Below are positions 50,899-62,237 of a DNA stretch of 64,000 bases, piece after piece; position 1 is the stretch's first letter, and every line of letters starts with the position of its first letter. Where the stretch lies: the NCBI RefSeq assembly GCF_001729485.1, contig NZ_CP017157.1:1426001-1490000 (forward strand). Direction: 5' to 3'. A program made the translations under genes and the position numbers. The notes beneath the pieces were generated by a model. The model was not told where the DNA came from. It worked only from the letters and a program-made list of their open reading frames with translations, and searched no databases. The stretch is from Streptomyces lydicus (GTDB lineage Bacteria; Actinomycetota; Actinomycetes; Streptomycetales; Streptomycetaceae).

Positions 50899-52770
50899 GT
50901 GCCCGCGACCCCTACGAACGTGCCGGAGCCGAGCCGTACCGATCCGGCCCTCCTCCGTAACTTCTGCATCATCGCGCACATCGACCACGGCAAGTCGACG
51001 CTCGCCGACCGGATGCTCCAGCTCACCGGTGTCGTCGACCAGCGGCAGATGCGCGCGCAGTACCTCGACCGCATGGACATCGAGCGCGAGCGCGGCATCA
51101 CGATCAAGTCCCAGGCGGTCCGGCTGCCCTGGAGCCCCTCCGAGGGCGAAGAAGGAAGTGGCACGACCCACATCCTCAACATGATCGACACGCCGGGCCA
51201 CGTCGACTTCACCTACGAGGTCTCCCGCTCGCTCGCCGCGTGTGAGGGCTGCATCCTCCTCGTCGACGCCGCCCAGGGCATCGAGGCCCAGACCCTCGCC
51301 AACCTCTACCTGGCGATGGAGCACGACCTCACGATCATCCCCGTGCTCAACAAGATCGACCTGCCGGCCGCGCAGCCCGAGAAGTTCGCCGCCGAGCTGG
51401 CCAACCTGGTCGGCTGCGAGCCCGAGGACGTGCTGAAGGTCTCCGCCAAGACCGGCGTCGGCGTGGCCGAGCTGCTGGACAAGGTCGTCCGCGAGGTGCC
51501 GGCCCCGGTCGGCGTCAAGGACGCCCCCGCCCGCGCGATGATCTTCGACTCGGTCTACGACGCGTACCGCGGCGTCGTGACGTACGTGAAGGTCGTCGAC
51601 GGCACGCTCAGCAAGCGTGAGCGGATCAGGATGATGTCGACCGGCGCCGCGCACGAGCTGCTGGAGATCGGCACGAACTCGCCGGAGATGAAGGCGGCCG
51701 ACGGCCTGTCCGTCGGCGAGGTGGGCTACCTCATCACCGGTGTGAAGGACGTCCGGCAGTCCAAGGTCGGTGACACGATCACCCAGCTCAGCAAGGGTGC
51801 CGAGGAGCCGCTGGGCGGCTACAAGGATCCCAAGCCGATGGTGTTCTCCGGCCTGTACCCGCTGGACGGCTCGGACTACCCCGAGCTGCGCGACGCCCTC
51901 GACAAGCTCCAGCTCAACGACGCCGCGCTGGTCTACGAGCCGGAGACCTCCGCGGCGCTGGGCTTCGGCTTCCGCGTCGGCTTCCTCGGTCTGCTGCACC
52001 TGGAGGTCATCCGCGAGCGCCTGGAGCGCGAGTTCGGCCTCGATCTGATCGCCACCGCCCCCAACGTGGTCTACCGCGTCGACATGGAGGACGGCAGCGA
52101 GCACGAGGTCACCAACCCGAGCGAGTTCCCGACCGGCAAGATCGACAAGGTGCACGAGCCGGTCGTCCGGGCCACGATCCTGGCGCCCAGCGAGTTCATC
52201 GGCGCGATCATGGAGCTGTGCCAGACCCGCCGCGGCAATCTGCTCGGCATGGACTACCTCTCCGAGGACCGGGTCGAGATCCGCTACACCCTCCCGCTCG
52301 CCGAGGTCGTCTTCGACTTCTTCGACCAGCTCAAGTCCAAGACCCGCGGCTACGCATCGCTGGACTACGAGCCCACCGGTGAGCAGATCGCCGACCTGGT
52401 CAAGGTCGACATCCTGCTGCACGGCGACAAGGTCGACGCGTTCTCCGCGATCACCCACAAGGACAAGGCGTACGCCTACGGCGTCCGGCTGGTCGCGAAG
52501 CTGCGCGAGCTGATCCCGCGGCAGAGCTTCGAGGTGCCGATCCAGGCCGCCATCGGCAGCCGGGTCATCGCCCGTGAGACGGTCCGCGCCATCCGCAAGG
52601 ACGTCCTCGCCAAGTGCTACGGCGGCGACATCTCCCGTAAGCGGAAGCTGCTGGAGAAGCAGAAGGAAGGCAAGAAGCGGATGAAGATGGTCGGCAGCGT
52701 GGAGGTTCCGCAGGAAGCCTTCATCGCGGTGCTGTCCTCGGACTCCGACGGCGACGCCAAGAAGAAGTAG
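50899..52770 (+). CDS. lepA: Elongation factor 4 (LepA)
   Basis: This 623-residue translational GTPase promotes back-translocation or ribosome biogenesis. The G domain has [26 protein letters not shown] (G3) and NKIDLP (G4); the C-terminus ends with the LepA-specific basic region [44 protein letters not shown] at 50899 gives the normal family length; the frame runs further upstream without similarity. The stop codon lies in the first unit of a 17-bp tandem repeat. Confidence 0.96.
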   Translation: MPATPTNVPEPSRTDPALLRNFCIIAHIDHGKSTLADRMLQLTGVVDQRQMRAQYLDRMDIERERGITIKSQAVRLPWSPSEGEEGSGTTHILNMIDTPGHVDFTYEVSRSLAACEGCILLVDAAQGIEAQTLANLYLAMEHDLTIIPVLNKIDLPAAQPEKFAAELANLVGCEPEDVLKVSAKTGVGVAELLDKVVREVPAPVGVKDAPARAMIFDSVYDAYRGVVTYVKVVDGTLSKRERIRMMSTGAAHELLEIGTNSPEMKAADGLSVGEVGYLITGVKDVRQSKVGDTITQLSKGAEEPLGGYKDPKPMVFSGLYPLDGSDYPELRDALDKLQLNDAALVYEPETSAALGFGFRVGFLGLLHLEVIRERLEREFGLDLIATAPNVVYRVDMEDGSEHEVTNPSEFPTGKIDKVHEPVVRATILAPSEFIGAIMELCQTRRGNLLGMDYLSEDRVEIRYTLPLAEVVFDFFDQLKSKTRGYASLDYEPTGEQIADLVKVDILLHGDKVDAFSAITHKDKAYAYGVRLVAKLRELIPRQSFEVPIQAAIGSRVIARETVRAIRKDVLAKCYGGDISRKRKLLEKQKEGKKRMKMVGSVEVPQEAFIAVLSSDSDGDAKKK

Positions 52771-52829
52771 CCGCCCGGAAGAAGTAGCCGTCCGGAAGAA
52801 GCAGCGGCCAGGAAGAAGCGGCCGCCGGG
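52762..52829 (+). repeat. 17-bp tandem repeat overlapping the lepA stop
   Basis: Four units begin AAGAAG at 52762, 52779, 52796 and 52813, the first containing the lepA stop codon. Units 1 and 2 differ by one base; units 3 and 4 are degenerate. Confidence 0.9.
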
Positions 52830-53231
52830 CTGAAGCCGTGTGGCCGCCTGTCCGCGGCCGGGGCGCCGGTTCCCCTGGGGGGCCGGCGCCCTGTCGTGTT
52901 TCCGGGCCGTGGTCGTGTTTCCGGGCGGTGGCCGGACGGCCGGACGGGGGCGTGGTCCTTCCGGGTGGCCCCCGGGTCCCCGTCGGAATGAAAGCGGAGC
53001 GTGCCGTTCCGCCGCTTCCCGGTGCCTGTCGCACGGTGTGGTCCGGTGTGCGGTGATCGGCTCGGCTCACCGGGCGGGCGATGAGCGTGCTACGTACACC
53101 TATCGCACTGGTCACATCGTGAACCAGTAGGCCGTAGCCCCTTACGCGTCGGCGCAACGCGCTCTAGTCTGATCACTGCTCAAAGGTTACTCGCGAGTCA
53201 CCACGCAACGAAGCGGGCCCCGGAGGACGCC
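52830..53231. other. Intergenic region lepA to acyl-CoA synthetase gene
   Basis: About 400 bp without a supported gene. GTTTCCGGGC is repeated (CGTGTTTCCGGGCCG, CGTGTTTCCGGGCGG at about 52896 and 52914). The last 100 bp are less GC-rich and probably hold the promoter of the next gene; GGAGG at 53221-53225 is its ribosome site. Confidence 0.4.
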
Positions 53232-55121
<1,890 letters not shown>

Positions 55122-55130
55122 CGCCCGCGC

Positions 55131-55173
55131 GCGGCGCACGGGGCGGGCCGGCGCGGCCCGCCCCGTGCGCCGC
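55131..55173 (+). terminator. Strong 20-bp terminator
   Basis: The arm 55131-55150 (starting GCGGCGCACGGGG) is exactly complementary to 55154-55173 around the loop GCG, 10 bp after the acyl-CoA synthetase stop. Confidence 0.85.
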
Positions 55174-55317
55174 TGTGCGCCAACTCCCGCGGCGCGGCAG
55201 CCGAATTCGCGGCGATGACCTCGCACTTCCGTGACTCGGTGCTTATGGGTGCGCTCGTTCTGTCACTCTGTCGGTGGCGCATCCGGCGCTGTAGCGGAGC
55301 TGCTCGGGAGTTGCTCA

Positions 55318-57402
55318 ATGAGGACGACAACATCGTCTCCACGGGACGACGACGTCATGGCGGCGCGCACGACGAGGCCGGGCGGGGTGCGCGGCGGGGC
55401 CCGCGGGGCCGCCGCGACCGGTTCCGCCGCCGGGCCCGCCGTCCGCGCCCGGAGCGTCCGGCTGCCCGGCGACCCGCAGGCCGCGTCGGCCGCCCGGCAG
55501 TTCGTCCGGGACTCCTTCGCCGAGTGGACCGCGCAGCGGCTGCCCTGCGCCGAGGGCCTCACCGGCCGGCTCGCCGACGAAACGGTGCTGCTGGTCAGCG
55601 AGTTGGTCACCAACGCGGTGGTGCACGCGGGCACCACCGTCGAGCTGCGCTGCCGGCTGGACCCCGCGCCGGGGCGGGACGCCGAGGGCGATCCCGGTGC
55701 CGCCGCGCTCCCCGGCGTCGTCGTCGAGGTCTCCGACCGCCACCCCACCCGCCCGATCCGGGCCCGGGAGCAGGGCACCGCGGCCGAGGGCGCCGGGACC
55801 GAAGGGGCCGCCGCCGAGAGCGGCGGCCACGGCCTCCGGCTGATCAGCGCGGTCGCGGAATCCTGGGGCATCACCTACCACCGGGCCATGAAGACCGTGT
55901 GGTTCCGGCTGCCCGTCGACGTGGACGTGCCCGGCGCCGAGGACCGGCCGGAGCCGGAGATCGCCTACGACGACCAGTTGCAGCGCGAGCTGCGGGCGGC
56001 GGAACTCCTCGCCCCCGCGGCGCGCCGGCCCACCCGCCGCGAGCCCGGCGCCGGCCGGGTCGACAACGGCGCCCTGTCCTTCCTCGCCGAGGCATCCGAC
56101 CTGCTCTCCGGGCAGCTCGACGCCGATCAGGTCGCCGCCCTCGCCGCCCAGCTGATCGTGCCGCGGCTCGCCGACTGGTGCGCGGTGTGGCTGCACGACG
56201 GGGACGGCGGCGCGCCCGGCCGGGGCATCGCGGCGAGCGGCGAGGAACAGCGGCTGGCCGGCGTCTGGCACGCCAGCGAGAGCCATACCGACGCGCTGCG
56301 CGCCGCGTTGGAGAAACAGCCGCCGGAGGTCCCGGACGGTGCCGCGCCGGGCAGCGCGCCCGCCGCGGCCCGCTGGCCCTGGCTCGACGAGCCGGGCTAC
56401 GAACCGGGCGGTGCGGCGCTGGCCTGCCCGTTGGTCGCCGGTGGCCGCCGGCTCGGCACGCTGCTGCTCGGCCGGGGCGGGCTGCTGGGCTTCCCCGACG
56501 ACGTGGTCGCGCTGATCGAGGACCTGGGCCGCCGGGTCGCCCGTGCGGTGGCCACCGCACGCGCGTACAGCCGCCAGGAGCGGATCAGCCAGGTCCTGCA
56601 GCGCCGGCTGCTGCCCCGGGGGCGGGCCCAGGTGCCCGGCGTGGAGTCCGCGGTGGTCTACGAGCCGCGGGAGGGCGCCTGGGCGGGCGGCGACTTCTGG
56701 GACCTCTTCGAGGCGGGCGAGGGCCGGTGGTGCTTCGCGCTGGGCGACGTCTGCGGCAGCGGGCCCGAGGCGGCCGCGGTGACCGGGCTCGCCCGGCCGG
56801 TGCTGCGGCTGCTGGCCCGTGACGGGTTCGGGGTGGCCGACGTCCTCGACCGGCTCAACAAGACCATGGCCCGGGAGGCCGCCGACTCCGTCGCGGCGGT
56901 CGCGGCGGCGGTCGCGGCGGCCGGCGCCGGTGCCGAGGCGCCGGTCGAGATCCGCGAGGAGGGCGAACAGGCCCGCTTCCTGTCCCTCCTCTACGGCGAG
57001 ATCGTCCCCCACCCCGGCGGCTCCGGCGGCGCCCGCTGCACCCTCGCCAGCGCCGGCCACCCGCTGCCGCTGGTCCTCGGTACGGACGGCACGGTGCGGG
57101 TCGTCGCGGCGCCGCAGATGCTGCTCGGCGTGGTCCAGGACGCCACCTACGTCAGTGAATCGTTTGACCTCTGCCCCGGCGAGACGCTGCTGTGCGTCAC
57201 CGACGGCGTCACCGAGCGCCGCTCCGGCCGCCGGCTCTTCGACGACGAGGACGGCCTGGCCACCGCCCTCGCCGCGGGCGCCGGACTCGACGCCACCGCC
57301 CTCGCCGACCACCTCCGCAACACCGTCCACGCCTTCGACCCGACCCCGCCCGACGACGACCTGGCGCTGCTCGTCCTCAAGGCGGCGGGCGGCCCCGCCT
57401 GA
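55318..57402 (+). CDS. Kinase-GAF-SpoIIE phosphatase regulatory protein
   Basis: This 694-residue protein has three parts: an RsbW-like HATPase (about 75-235; LLVSELVTNAVVHAG N-box, GGHGLRLISAVAESWG), a GAF-like domain (about 285-455), and a SpoIIE/PP2C phosphatase (about 470-690; GGDFWDLFEAGEGRWCFALGDVCGSGPEAAAVTGLARPVLR, LASAGHPLPLV, CVTDGVTERR, DDDLALLVL). It should act on an anti-sigma/anti-anti-sigma partner pathway. GGGAG lies seven bases before ATG 55318. An earlier in-frame ATG or similar at 55231 lacks a ribosome site. The N-terminal region is basic and disordered. It is followed closely by hemW (promoter separate). Confidence 0.9.
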   Translation: MRTTTSSPRDDDVMAARTTRPGGVRGGARGAAATGSAAGPAVRARSVRLPGDPQAASAARQFVRDSFAEWTAQRLPCAEGLTGRLADETVLLVSELVTNAVVHAGTTVELRCRLDPAPGRDAEGDPGAAALPGVVVEVSDRHPTRPIRAREQGTAAEGAGTEGAAAESGGHGLRLISAVAESWGITYHRAMKTVWFRLPVDVDVPGAEDRPEPEIAYDDQLQRELRAAELLAPAARRPTRREPGAGRVDNGALSFLAEASDLLSGQLDADQVAALAAQLIVPRLADWCAVWLHDGDGGAPGRGIAASGEEQRLAGVWHASESHTDALRAALEKQPPEVPDGAAPGSAPAAARWPWLDEPGYEPGGAALACPLVAGGRRLGTLLLGRGGLLGFPDDVVALIEDLGRRVARAVATARAYSRQERISQVLQRRLLPRGRAQVPGVESAVVYEPREGAWAGGDFWDLFEAGEGRWCFALGDVCGSGPEAAAVTGLARPVLRLLARDGFGVADVLDRLNKTMAREAADSVAAVAAAVAAAGAGAEAPVEIREEGEQARFLSLLYGEIVPHPGGSGGARCTLASAGHPLPLVLGTDGTVRVVAAPQMLLGVVQDATYVSESFDLCPGETLLCVTDGVTERRSGRRLFDDEDGLATALAAGAGLDATALADHLRNTVHAFDPTPPDDDLALLVLKAAGGPA

Positions 57403-57454
57403 GGCCGGCCGGCCTCCCGTACCCGGCCCGGACCCGGTGGTCCGCCGGATGACG

Positions 57455-57460
57455 GACAAT
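57455..57460 (+). promoter_or_regulatory. -10-like box (GACAAT) before hemW
   Basis: GACAAT ends 7 nt before the ATG at 57468; no Shine-Dalgarno is seen, consistent with a leaderless mRNA. Confidence 0.35.
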
Positions 57461-57467
57461 GGTTCCC

Positions 57468-58700
57468 ATGCCTTCCGCACTGCCTGATGGTGAGCCGATG
57501 CCCGAGGACGGGGCGCTGCCCCGTCATGCGCTGGCGGGGGCGGCCGGGCGGCCCCTCGGCTTCTATCTGCACGTGCCGTACTGCGCGACCCGCTGCGGCT
57601 ACTGCGACTTCAACACCTACACCGCGAGCGAGCTGCGCGGCTCCGGCGGGGCCCTGGCCTCGCGCGACAACTACGCCGACACCCTCGTCGAGGAGATCCG
57701 GCTGGCCCGCAAGGTCCTCGGCGACGACCCGCGCCCGGTGGAGACGGTCTTCGTGGGCGGGGGCACCCCGACCCTGCTGCCCGCCGCCGACCTGGGCCGC
57801 ATGCTGGCGGCGATCCGCGACGAGTTCGGGCTCGCCCCGGACGCCGAGATCACGACCGAGGCCAACCCCGAGTCCGTCGACCCGCGCTACCTCGCCGAGC
57901 TGCGCGCGGGCGGCTTCAACCGGGTCTCCTTCGGCATGCAGAGCGCGCGGCAGCACGTCCTGAAGATCCTCGACCGCACGCACACCCCCGGACGCCCCGA
58001 GGCATGCGTCGCCGAGGCCCGCGCCGCCGGCTTCGACCACGTCAACCTCGACCTCATCTACGGCACCCCCGGCGAGACCGACGACGACTGGCGGGCGTCC
58101 CTGGACGCCGCCCTCGGGGCGGGCCCCGACCACGTCTCCGCGTATGCCCTGATCGTCGAGGAGGGCACCCAGCTGGCCCGCCGGATCGGCCGCGGCGAGG
58201 TCCCGATGACCGACGACGACGTGCACGCCGACCGCTACCTCATCGCCGACGAGCGCCTCGCCGCGGCGGGCTTCCGCTGGTACGAGGTCTCCAACTGGGC
58301 CACCACCGAGGCCGCCCGCTGCCGCCACAACGAGCTGTACTGGACCGGCGCCGACTGGTGGGGCGCCGGCCCCGGCGCGCACAGCCACGTCGGCGGCGTC
58401 CGCTGGTGGAACGTCAAGCACCCCGGCGCCTACGCCCAGGCCCTGACCGAGGGCCGCTCGCCGGGCGCCGGCCGGGAACTCCTCGCCGACGAGGACCGCC
58501 GCGTCGAGCGCATCCTCCTGGAACTCCGCCTCGCGGACGGCTGCCCGCTGGACCTGCTGGCCCCGGCGGGCGCGCGGGCGGCCGAGCGGGCGCTGGCGGA
58601 CGGCCTGCTGGAGCCGGCGCCGTACGGGGAAGGGCGGGCCGTCCTGACCCTCCGCGGACGGCTGCTGGCCGACGCGGTGGTGCGGGATCTGGTGGACTGA
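57468..58700 (+). CDS. hemW: HemW radical SAM heme chaperone (HemN-like)
   Basis: This 410-residue protein has radical SAM cysteines C39, C43 and C46 (YCATRCGYCDFN). The residue after the third Cys pair is Phe rather than the fourth Cys of true coproporphyrinogen dehydrogenases, which indicates HemW, a heme-handling protein. GGGTPTLLPAADL (SAM-binding) and YEVSNWATTEAARCRHNELYW (HemW-type) are present. The alternative ATG at 57459 would add three residues. lepA-hemW-hrcA-dnaJ is the conserved order in many bacteria; here two genes are inserted between lepA and hemW. Confidence 0.93.
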   Translation: MPSALPDGEPMPEDGALPRHALAGAAGRPLGFYLHVPYCATRCGYCDFNTYTASELRGSGGALASRDNYADTLVEEIRLARKVLGDDPRPVETVFVGGGTPTLLPAADLGRMLAAIRDEFGLAPDAEITTEANPESVDPRYLAELRAGGFNRVSFGMQSARQHVLKILDRTHTPGRPEACVAEARAAGFDHVNLDLIYGTPGETDDDWRASLDAALGAGPDHVSAYALIVEEGTQLARRIGRGEVPMTDDDVHADRYLIADERLAAAGFRWYEVSNWATTEAARCRHNELYWTGADWWGAGPGAHSHVGGVRWWNVKHPGAYAQALTEGRSPGAGRELLADEDRRVERILLELRLADGCPLDLLAPAGARAAERALADGLLEPAPYGEGRAVLTLRGRLLADAVVRDLVD

Positions 58701-58799
58701 TACCCGGATGAGTGAACCGATGCGATGAGCCAGTACCGCCGCCTAGGCTCTCCCTGGCCTGTGCCGCATACACGGCGACGGGAAACGGAGGCCATGGAG

Positions 58800-59378
58800 A
58801 TGACCGCTGTGGATGAACGCCGGATGACGGAGCTCTTCGAGAACCTGGAGGTTCCCGAGGGCATCAAGATTGAGCTCCTCCGGGGGGAAATCGTGATGAT
58901 GGCGGGACCCGACCTGGTCCACAACCTGATCATTGAGGAGGTCTTGGACCAGATTCCGCGTCGGAAGTGGCATCGGCTCCAGACCCAGGACATCGACATT
59001 CTCAGCGAGACCAGCGAGCCCCAGCCTGATCTTGTGGTCCTGGACCGCGACGCCACGCCGGATTCCGGGCGGCTCATGCCGTCCGCGGCGGTCACCATGC
59101 TCGTCGAGGTCGTCTCCAGGACCAGCGTCCAGCGCGACTACCTGCTCAAGCGCTCGATCTATGCGGCGGGCCGGGTCCCGGTCTACCTGATCATCGATCC
59201 CGTCATGGGCCAGTGCGTCCTGCTCACCGAACCCGCCGGCAGTGGCGACGAGGCCGACTACGCGGTGCAGCGGATCACCAAGTTCGGTGACCCGGTGCCG
59301 CTGCCGCTCCTCGACGTCGATCTGGCCACCGGCGAGTTCGGCACCCTCAAGGGCGTCAGGCCGCATCGCCTGCCGTGA
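58800..59378 (+). CDS. Uma2 family (DUF820) PD-(D/E)XK nuclease-like protein
   Basis: This 192-residue protein matches the Uma2/DUF820 fold: IKIELLRGEIVMMAGPDLVHNLIIEEVLDQIP, the core DIDILSETSEPQPDLVVLDRDA (the PD pair) and VVSRTSVQRDYLLKRSIYAAGRVPVYLIIDPV with Lys. The role is unknown, although the family is a typical accessory gene in Streptomyces. ATG 58800 is preferred over 58794 because GGAGG (58787-58791) is eight bases before it. Its stop overlaps the DUF3097 gene by 23 nt on the opposite strand. Confidence 0.88.
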   Translation: MTAVDERRMTELFENLEVPEGIKIELLRGEIVMMAGPDLVHNLIIEEVLDQIPRRKWHRLQTQDIDILSETSEPQPDLVVLDRDATPDSGRLMPSAAVTMLVEVVSRTSVQRDYLLKRSIYAAGRVPVYLIIDPVMGQCVLLTEPAGSGDEADYAVQRITKFGDPVPLPLLDVDLATGEFGTLKGVRPHRLP

Positions 59379-60189
59379 CGAAGTCGATCAACTCCTCCAC
59401 CCGCCCCAGCAGCTGCGGCTCCAGGTCCTTGTAGGACCGCACGCAGGACAGGATCCGCTGCCAGGCCGCGCCCGTGTTCTCCGGCCAGCCCAGCGCGCGG
59501 CACACGCCCGTCTTCCAGTCCTGGCCGCGCGGGACGGCGGGCCACGCCGGAATGCCGACCGAGGACGGCTTCACGGCTTCCCAGATGTCGATGTACGGAT
59601 GGCCGACGACGAGCACGTCCGCCCCGGTCACCTCGGCCGCGATCCGGGACTCCTTCGAACCGGGCACCAGGTGGTCGACGAGGACGCCGAGGCGGGCGTC
59701 CGGGCCGGGGGAGAAGCCGCGGACGATCGCCGGGAGGTCGTCGACGCCCTCCAGGTACTCCACGACGACGCCCTCGATGCGCAGGTCGTCCCCCCAGACC
59801 CGCTCGACCAGTTCGGCGTCGTGCCGGCCCTCCACGTAAATGCGCCCCGCGCGCGCTACCCGGGCGCGGGTGCCGGGGACCGCGAGTGAGCCCGACGCCG
59901 TGCGGGCCGGGCCGTGCGCCGCGGGCCGGTTCTGCGGGCGGACCAGGGTGACGACCTTGCCCTCCAGCAGGAAGCCGCGCGGGGTCATGGGGAAGACCCG
60001 GTGCTTGCCGAAGCGGTCCTCCAGGGTGACCGTCGGGCCCTCGGCGGTCTTCTCGCAGCGGATCACCGCGCCGCAGAATCCGGTGCCGACCTCCTCGACG
60101 ACCAGGTCGGGGTCGGCCGGCACCTCGGGGGCGGGGCGCTGCTTCTTCCACGGCGGGGTGAGGTCGGGGCTGTAGCGCTTGCTCTGCAT
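59356..60189 (-). CDS. DUF3097 family protein
   Basis: This 277-residue protein is typical of the actinobacterial DUF3097 family. GFCGAVIRCEKTAEGPTVTLEDRFGKHRVFPMTPRGFLLEGKVVTLVRP and a Toprim-like half (RIYVEGRHDAELVERVWGDDLRIEGVVVEYLEGVDDL, VLVDHLVPGSKESRIAAEV, VLVVGHPYIDIWEAVKP) are visible. The Toprim resemblance suggests nucleic-acid handling, but function is unknown. Convergent with the Uma2 gene; upstream of it and on the same strand lies the MBL hydrolase gene. Confidence 0.88.
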   Translation of the reverse strand: MQSKRYSPDLTPPWKKQRPAPEVPADPDLVVEEVGTGFCGAVIRCEKTAEGPTVTLEDRFGKHRVFPMTPRGFLLEGKVVTLVRPQNRPAAHGPARTASGSLAVPGTRARVARAGRIYVEGRHDAELVERVWGDDLRIEGVVVEYLEGVDDLPAIVRGFSPGPDARLGVLVDHLVPGSKESRIAAEVTGADVLVVGHPYIDIWEAVKPSSVGIPAWPAVPRGQDWKTGVCRALGWPENTGAAWQRILSCVRSYKDLEPQLLGRVEELIDFVTAGDAA

Positions 60190-60287
60190 GGGGCCTGTTT
60201 CTGTGTCGGTACGGGCGAACGGAGACGGAGGGGCAGGGAGGGGCGGACGGCGCTAACCGGGCGACCGGAGGGTCACGAGGTCACGGG

Positions 60288-61025
60288 TCAGGAGGCGGGG
60301 GCGACGCCGAAGCGGGTGGCCAGGGCCTCGCGCTGGGCGCGGACGAAGGCGGCGTCCACCACGGCGCCGTGGCCGGGGACGTACAGCGCGTCCTCGCCGC
60401 CCAGGGCCAGCAGGCGGTCCAGCGCGGCAGGCCACCGCTGCGGCAGGGCGTCCCGGCCCGCCTGCGGCTCTCCGGACTCCTCCACCAGGTCGCCACAGAA
60501 GACGATCTCGCGGCCACCGTGCCGGCCGGGCGCCAGGACCGCCAGGTCGTGGGCGGTGTGGCCGGGGCCGACGTTCGCCAGCAGCACCTGCCGGTCGCCG
60601 AGATCGACGGTCAGCTGGCCGTGCACGTGGTGGTGCGGGGCGACGAGCAGGTCGGCGGCCTCGGCGGCGGCGTCCGGGTCGACACCGTGCCGGACCGCGT
60701 CGTCCCGCAGCGCGTCCTTGCTGCGGCGCAGCAGATCGCCGAGGCCGGTCGCGCCGAACACCTGGACCCCGGCGAACGCCGCGGTGCCCAGCACATGATC
60801 GAAATGCGGGTGGGTGAGCGCGACATGCGTCACGTCCCGGCCGAGCACGCCGCGCACCGTCCGACGCAGGTCCGCGCCGTCACGCAGGGTCGCCCCGGTG
60901 TCGACGATCATCACGCCGGCCGACCCGGCGATCACGCCGATCGTCTCGTCCCAGCCCGCCATCCGGCGTCTGGCGACACCGTCACCGAGCTGTTCCCAAC
61001 CGGCCTCTTCCCAAGCAGTGCGCAT
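60288..61025 (-). CDS. MBL-fold metallo-hydrolase
   Basis: This 245-residue hydrolase has the zinc motif H72-x-H74-x-D76-H77 (THPHFDHVLG), plus GHTAHDLAVL and VPGHGAVVD for the other ligands. It belongs to the large beta-lactamase-like group; a substrate cannot be named. TAGCGT on the minus strand ends 6 nt before the ATG at 61025, suggesting a leaderless transcript. It is divergent from hrcA across 195 bp. Confidence 0.88.
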   Translation of the reverse strand: MRTAWEEAGWEQLGDGVARRRMAGWDETIGVIAGSAGVMIVDTGATLRDGADLRRTVRGVLGRDVTHVALTHPHFDHVLGTAAFAGVQVFGATGLGDLLRRSKDALRDDAVRHGVDPDAAAEAADLLVAPHHHVHGQLTVDLGDRQVLLANVGPGHTAHDLAVLAPGRHGGREIVFCGDLVEESGEPQAGRDALPQRWPAALDRLLALGGEDALYVPGHGAVVDAAFVRAQREALATRFGVAPAS

Positions 61026-61031
61026 ACCGAG

Positions 61032-61037
61032 ACGCTA
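61032..61037 (-). promoter_or_regulatory. -10 box (TAGCGT) of the MBL hydrolase gene
   Basis: Minus-strand TAGCGT (plus 61032-61037) ends 6 nt before the ATG at 61025, with no Shine-Dalgarno. Confidence 0.45.
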
Positions 61038-61110
61038 GCTCCCTCGCGATAGCGTTGCCCGGCAGATCGGCCGAACACGGTCATCGCAGGCGTGCCGCGC
61101 GAGGTCGCCC

Positions 61111-61141
61111 TTGCCGTGCCGGTGCTACCCGGCCGTACACT
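61111..61141 (+). promoter_or_regulatory. Candidate hrcA-dnaJ promoter
   Basis: TTGCCG (61111-61116), a 19-nt spacer, then TACACT (61136-61141), immediately upstream of the CIRCE element. Confidence 0.45.
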
Positions 61142-61151
61142 GGCTCAAGGT

Positions 61152-61178
61152 CTGGCACTCGGCCCGTGTGAGTGCCAG
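61152..61178 (+). promoter_or_regulatory. CIRCE operator of hrcA
   Basis: CTGGCACTC (61152-61160), nine bases, GAGTGCCAG (61170-61178) is a perfect inverted repeat with CIRCE spacing (consensus TTAGCACTC-N9-GAGTGCTAA). HrcA should bind it and repress its own operon. Confidence 0.92.
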
Positions 61179-61220
61179 GGAGTAACGAGACGGCGGACGG
61201 CCGGACTGGAGGTGCGCGCC

Positions 61221-62237
61221 ATGCTCAGTGAACGCAGGCTCGAAGTGCTGCGCGCCATCGTCCAGGACTATGTCGGGACCGAGGAGCCGGTCGGCTCCAA
61301 GGCGCTCACCGAGCGGCATCGGCTCGGGGTGTCCCCGGCCACGATCCGCAACGACATGGCAGCCCTGGAGGACGAGGGGTACATCGCCCAGCCGCACACC
61401 AGCGCCGGGCGGATCCCGACCGACAAGGGCTACCGCCTCTTCGTCGACAAGCTGGCCGGCGTCAAGCCGCTGTCCAGCCCCGAGCGGCGGGCGATCCAGA
61501 ATTTCCTGGACGGTGCCGTCGACCTCGACGACGTGGTGGGCCGCACGGTCCGGCTGCTGGCGCAGCTGACCCGGCAGGTCGCGGTCGTGCAGTACCCGTC
61601 GCTGACCCGGTCCACGGTCCGGCACGTCGAGCTGCTGGCGCTCGCCCCGGCCCGCCTGATGCTCGTACTCATCACCGACACCGGACGGGTCGAGCAGCGG
61701 CTCATCGACTGCCAGGCCCCCTTTGCCGAGGGCTCCCTGGCGGACCTGCGGGCGCGGCTGAACAGCCGGGTGGTGGGCCGCCGTTTCACGGATGTGCCCC
61801 ACTTGGTGCAGGATCTCCCGGAGTCCTTCGAGCAGGACGACCGCGGCACGGTCTCGACAGTGCTGTCGGTGTTGCTGGAGACTTTGGTGGAGGAGACCGA
61901 AGAACGGCTGATGATCGGCGGTACCGTCAATCTCACGCGCTTCGGACACGACTTCCCCCTGACCATCCGTCCGGTGCTTGAGGCGCTTGAGGAGCACGTG
62001 GTGATGCTCAAGCTCCTCGGCGAGGCCAAGGACTCGGGCATGACCGTACGCATCGGGCATGAGAATGCCCATGAGGGCCTGACGTCCACATCGGTCGTCA
62101 CGGTCGGCTACGGTTCGGGCGACGAGGCAGTCGCCAAACTCGGCGTGGTCGGACCGACCCGCATGGACTACCCCGGAACGATGGGAGCGGTACGCGCAGT
62201 GGCACGTTACGTCGGACAAATCCTCGCGGAGTCGTAA
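61221..62237 (+). CDS. hrcA: Heat-shock repressor HrcA
   Basis: This 338-residue repressor has a winged-helix N-terminus ([72 protein letters not shown]) and the GAF-like dimerisation domain (about 110-330). ATG at 61221 has GGAGG (61208-61212) eight bases upstream; a GTG at 61212 is also in frame. It is autoregulated via the CIRCE at 61152-61178. dnaJ begins at the base after the stop. Confidence 0.96.
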   Translation: MLSERRLEVLRAIVQDYVGTEEPVGSKALTERHRLGVSPATIRNDMAALEDEGYIAQPHTSAGRIPTDKGYRLFVDKLAGVKPLSSPERRAIQNFLDGAVDLDDVVGRTVRLLAQLTRQVAVVQYPSLTRSTVRHVELLALAPARLMLVLITDTGRVEQRLIDCQAPFAEGSLADLRARLNSRVVGRRFTDVPHLVQDLPESFEQDDRGTVSTVLSVLLETLVEETEERLMIGGTVNLTRFGHDFPLTIRPVLEALEEHVVMLKLLGEAKDSGMTVRIGHENAHEGLTSTSVVTVGYGSGDEAVAKLGVVGPTRMDYPGTMGAVRAVARYVGQILAES

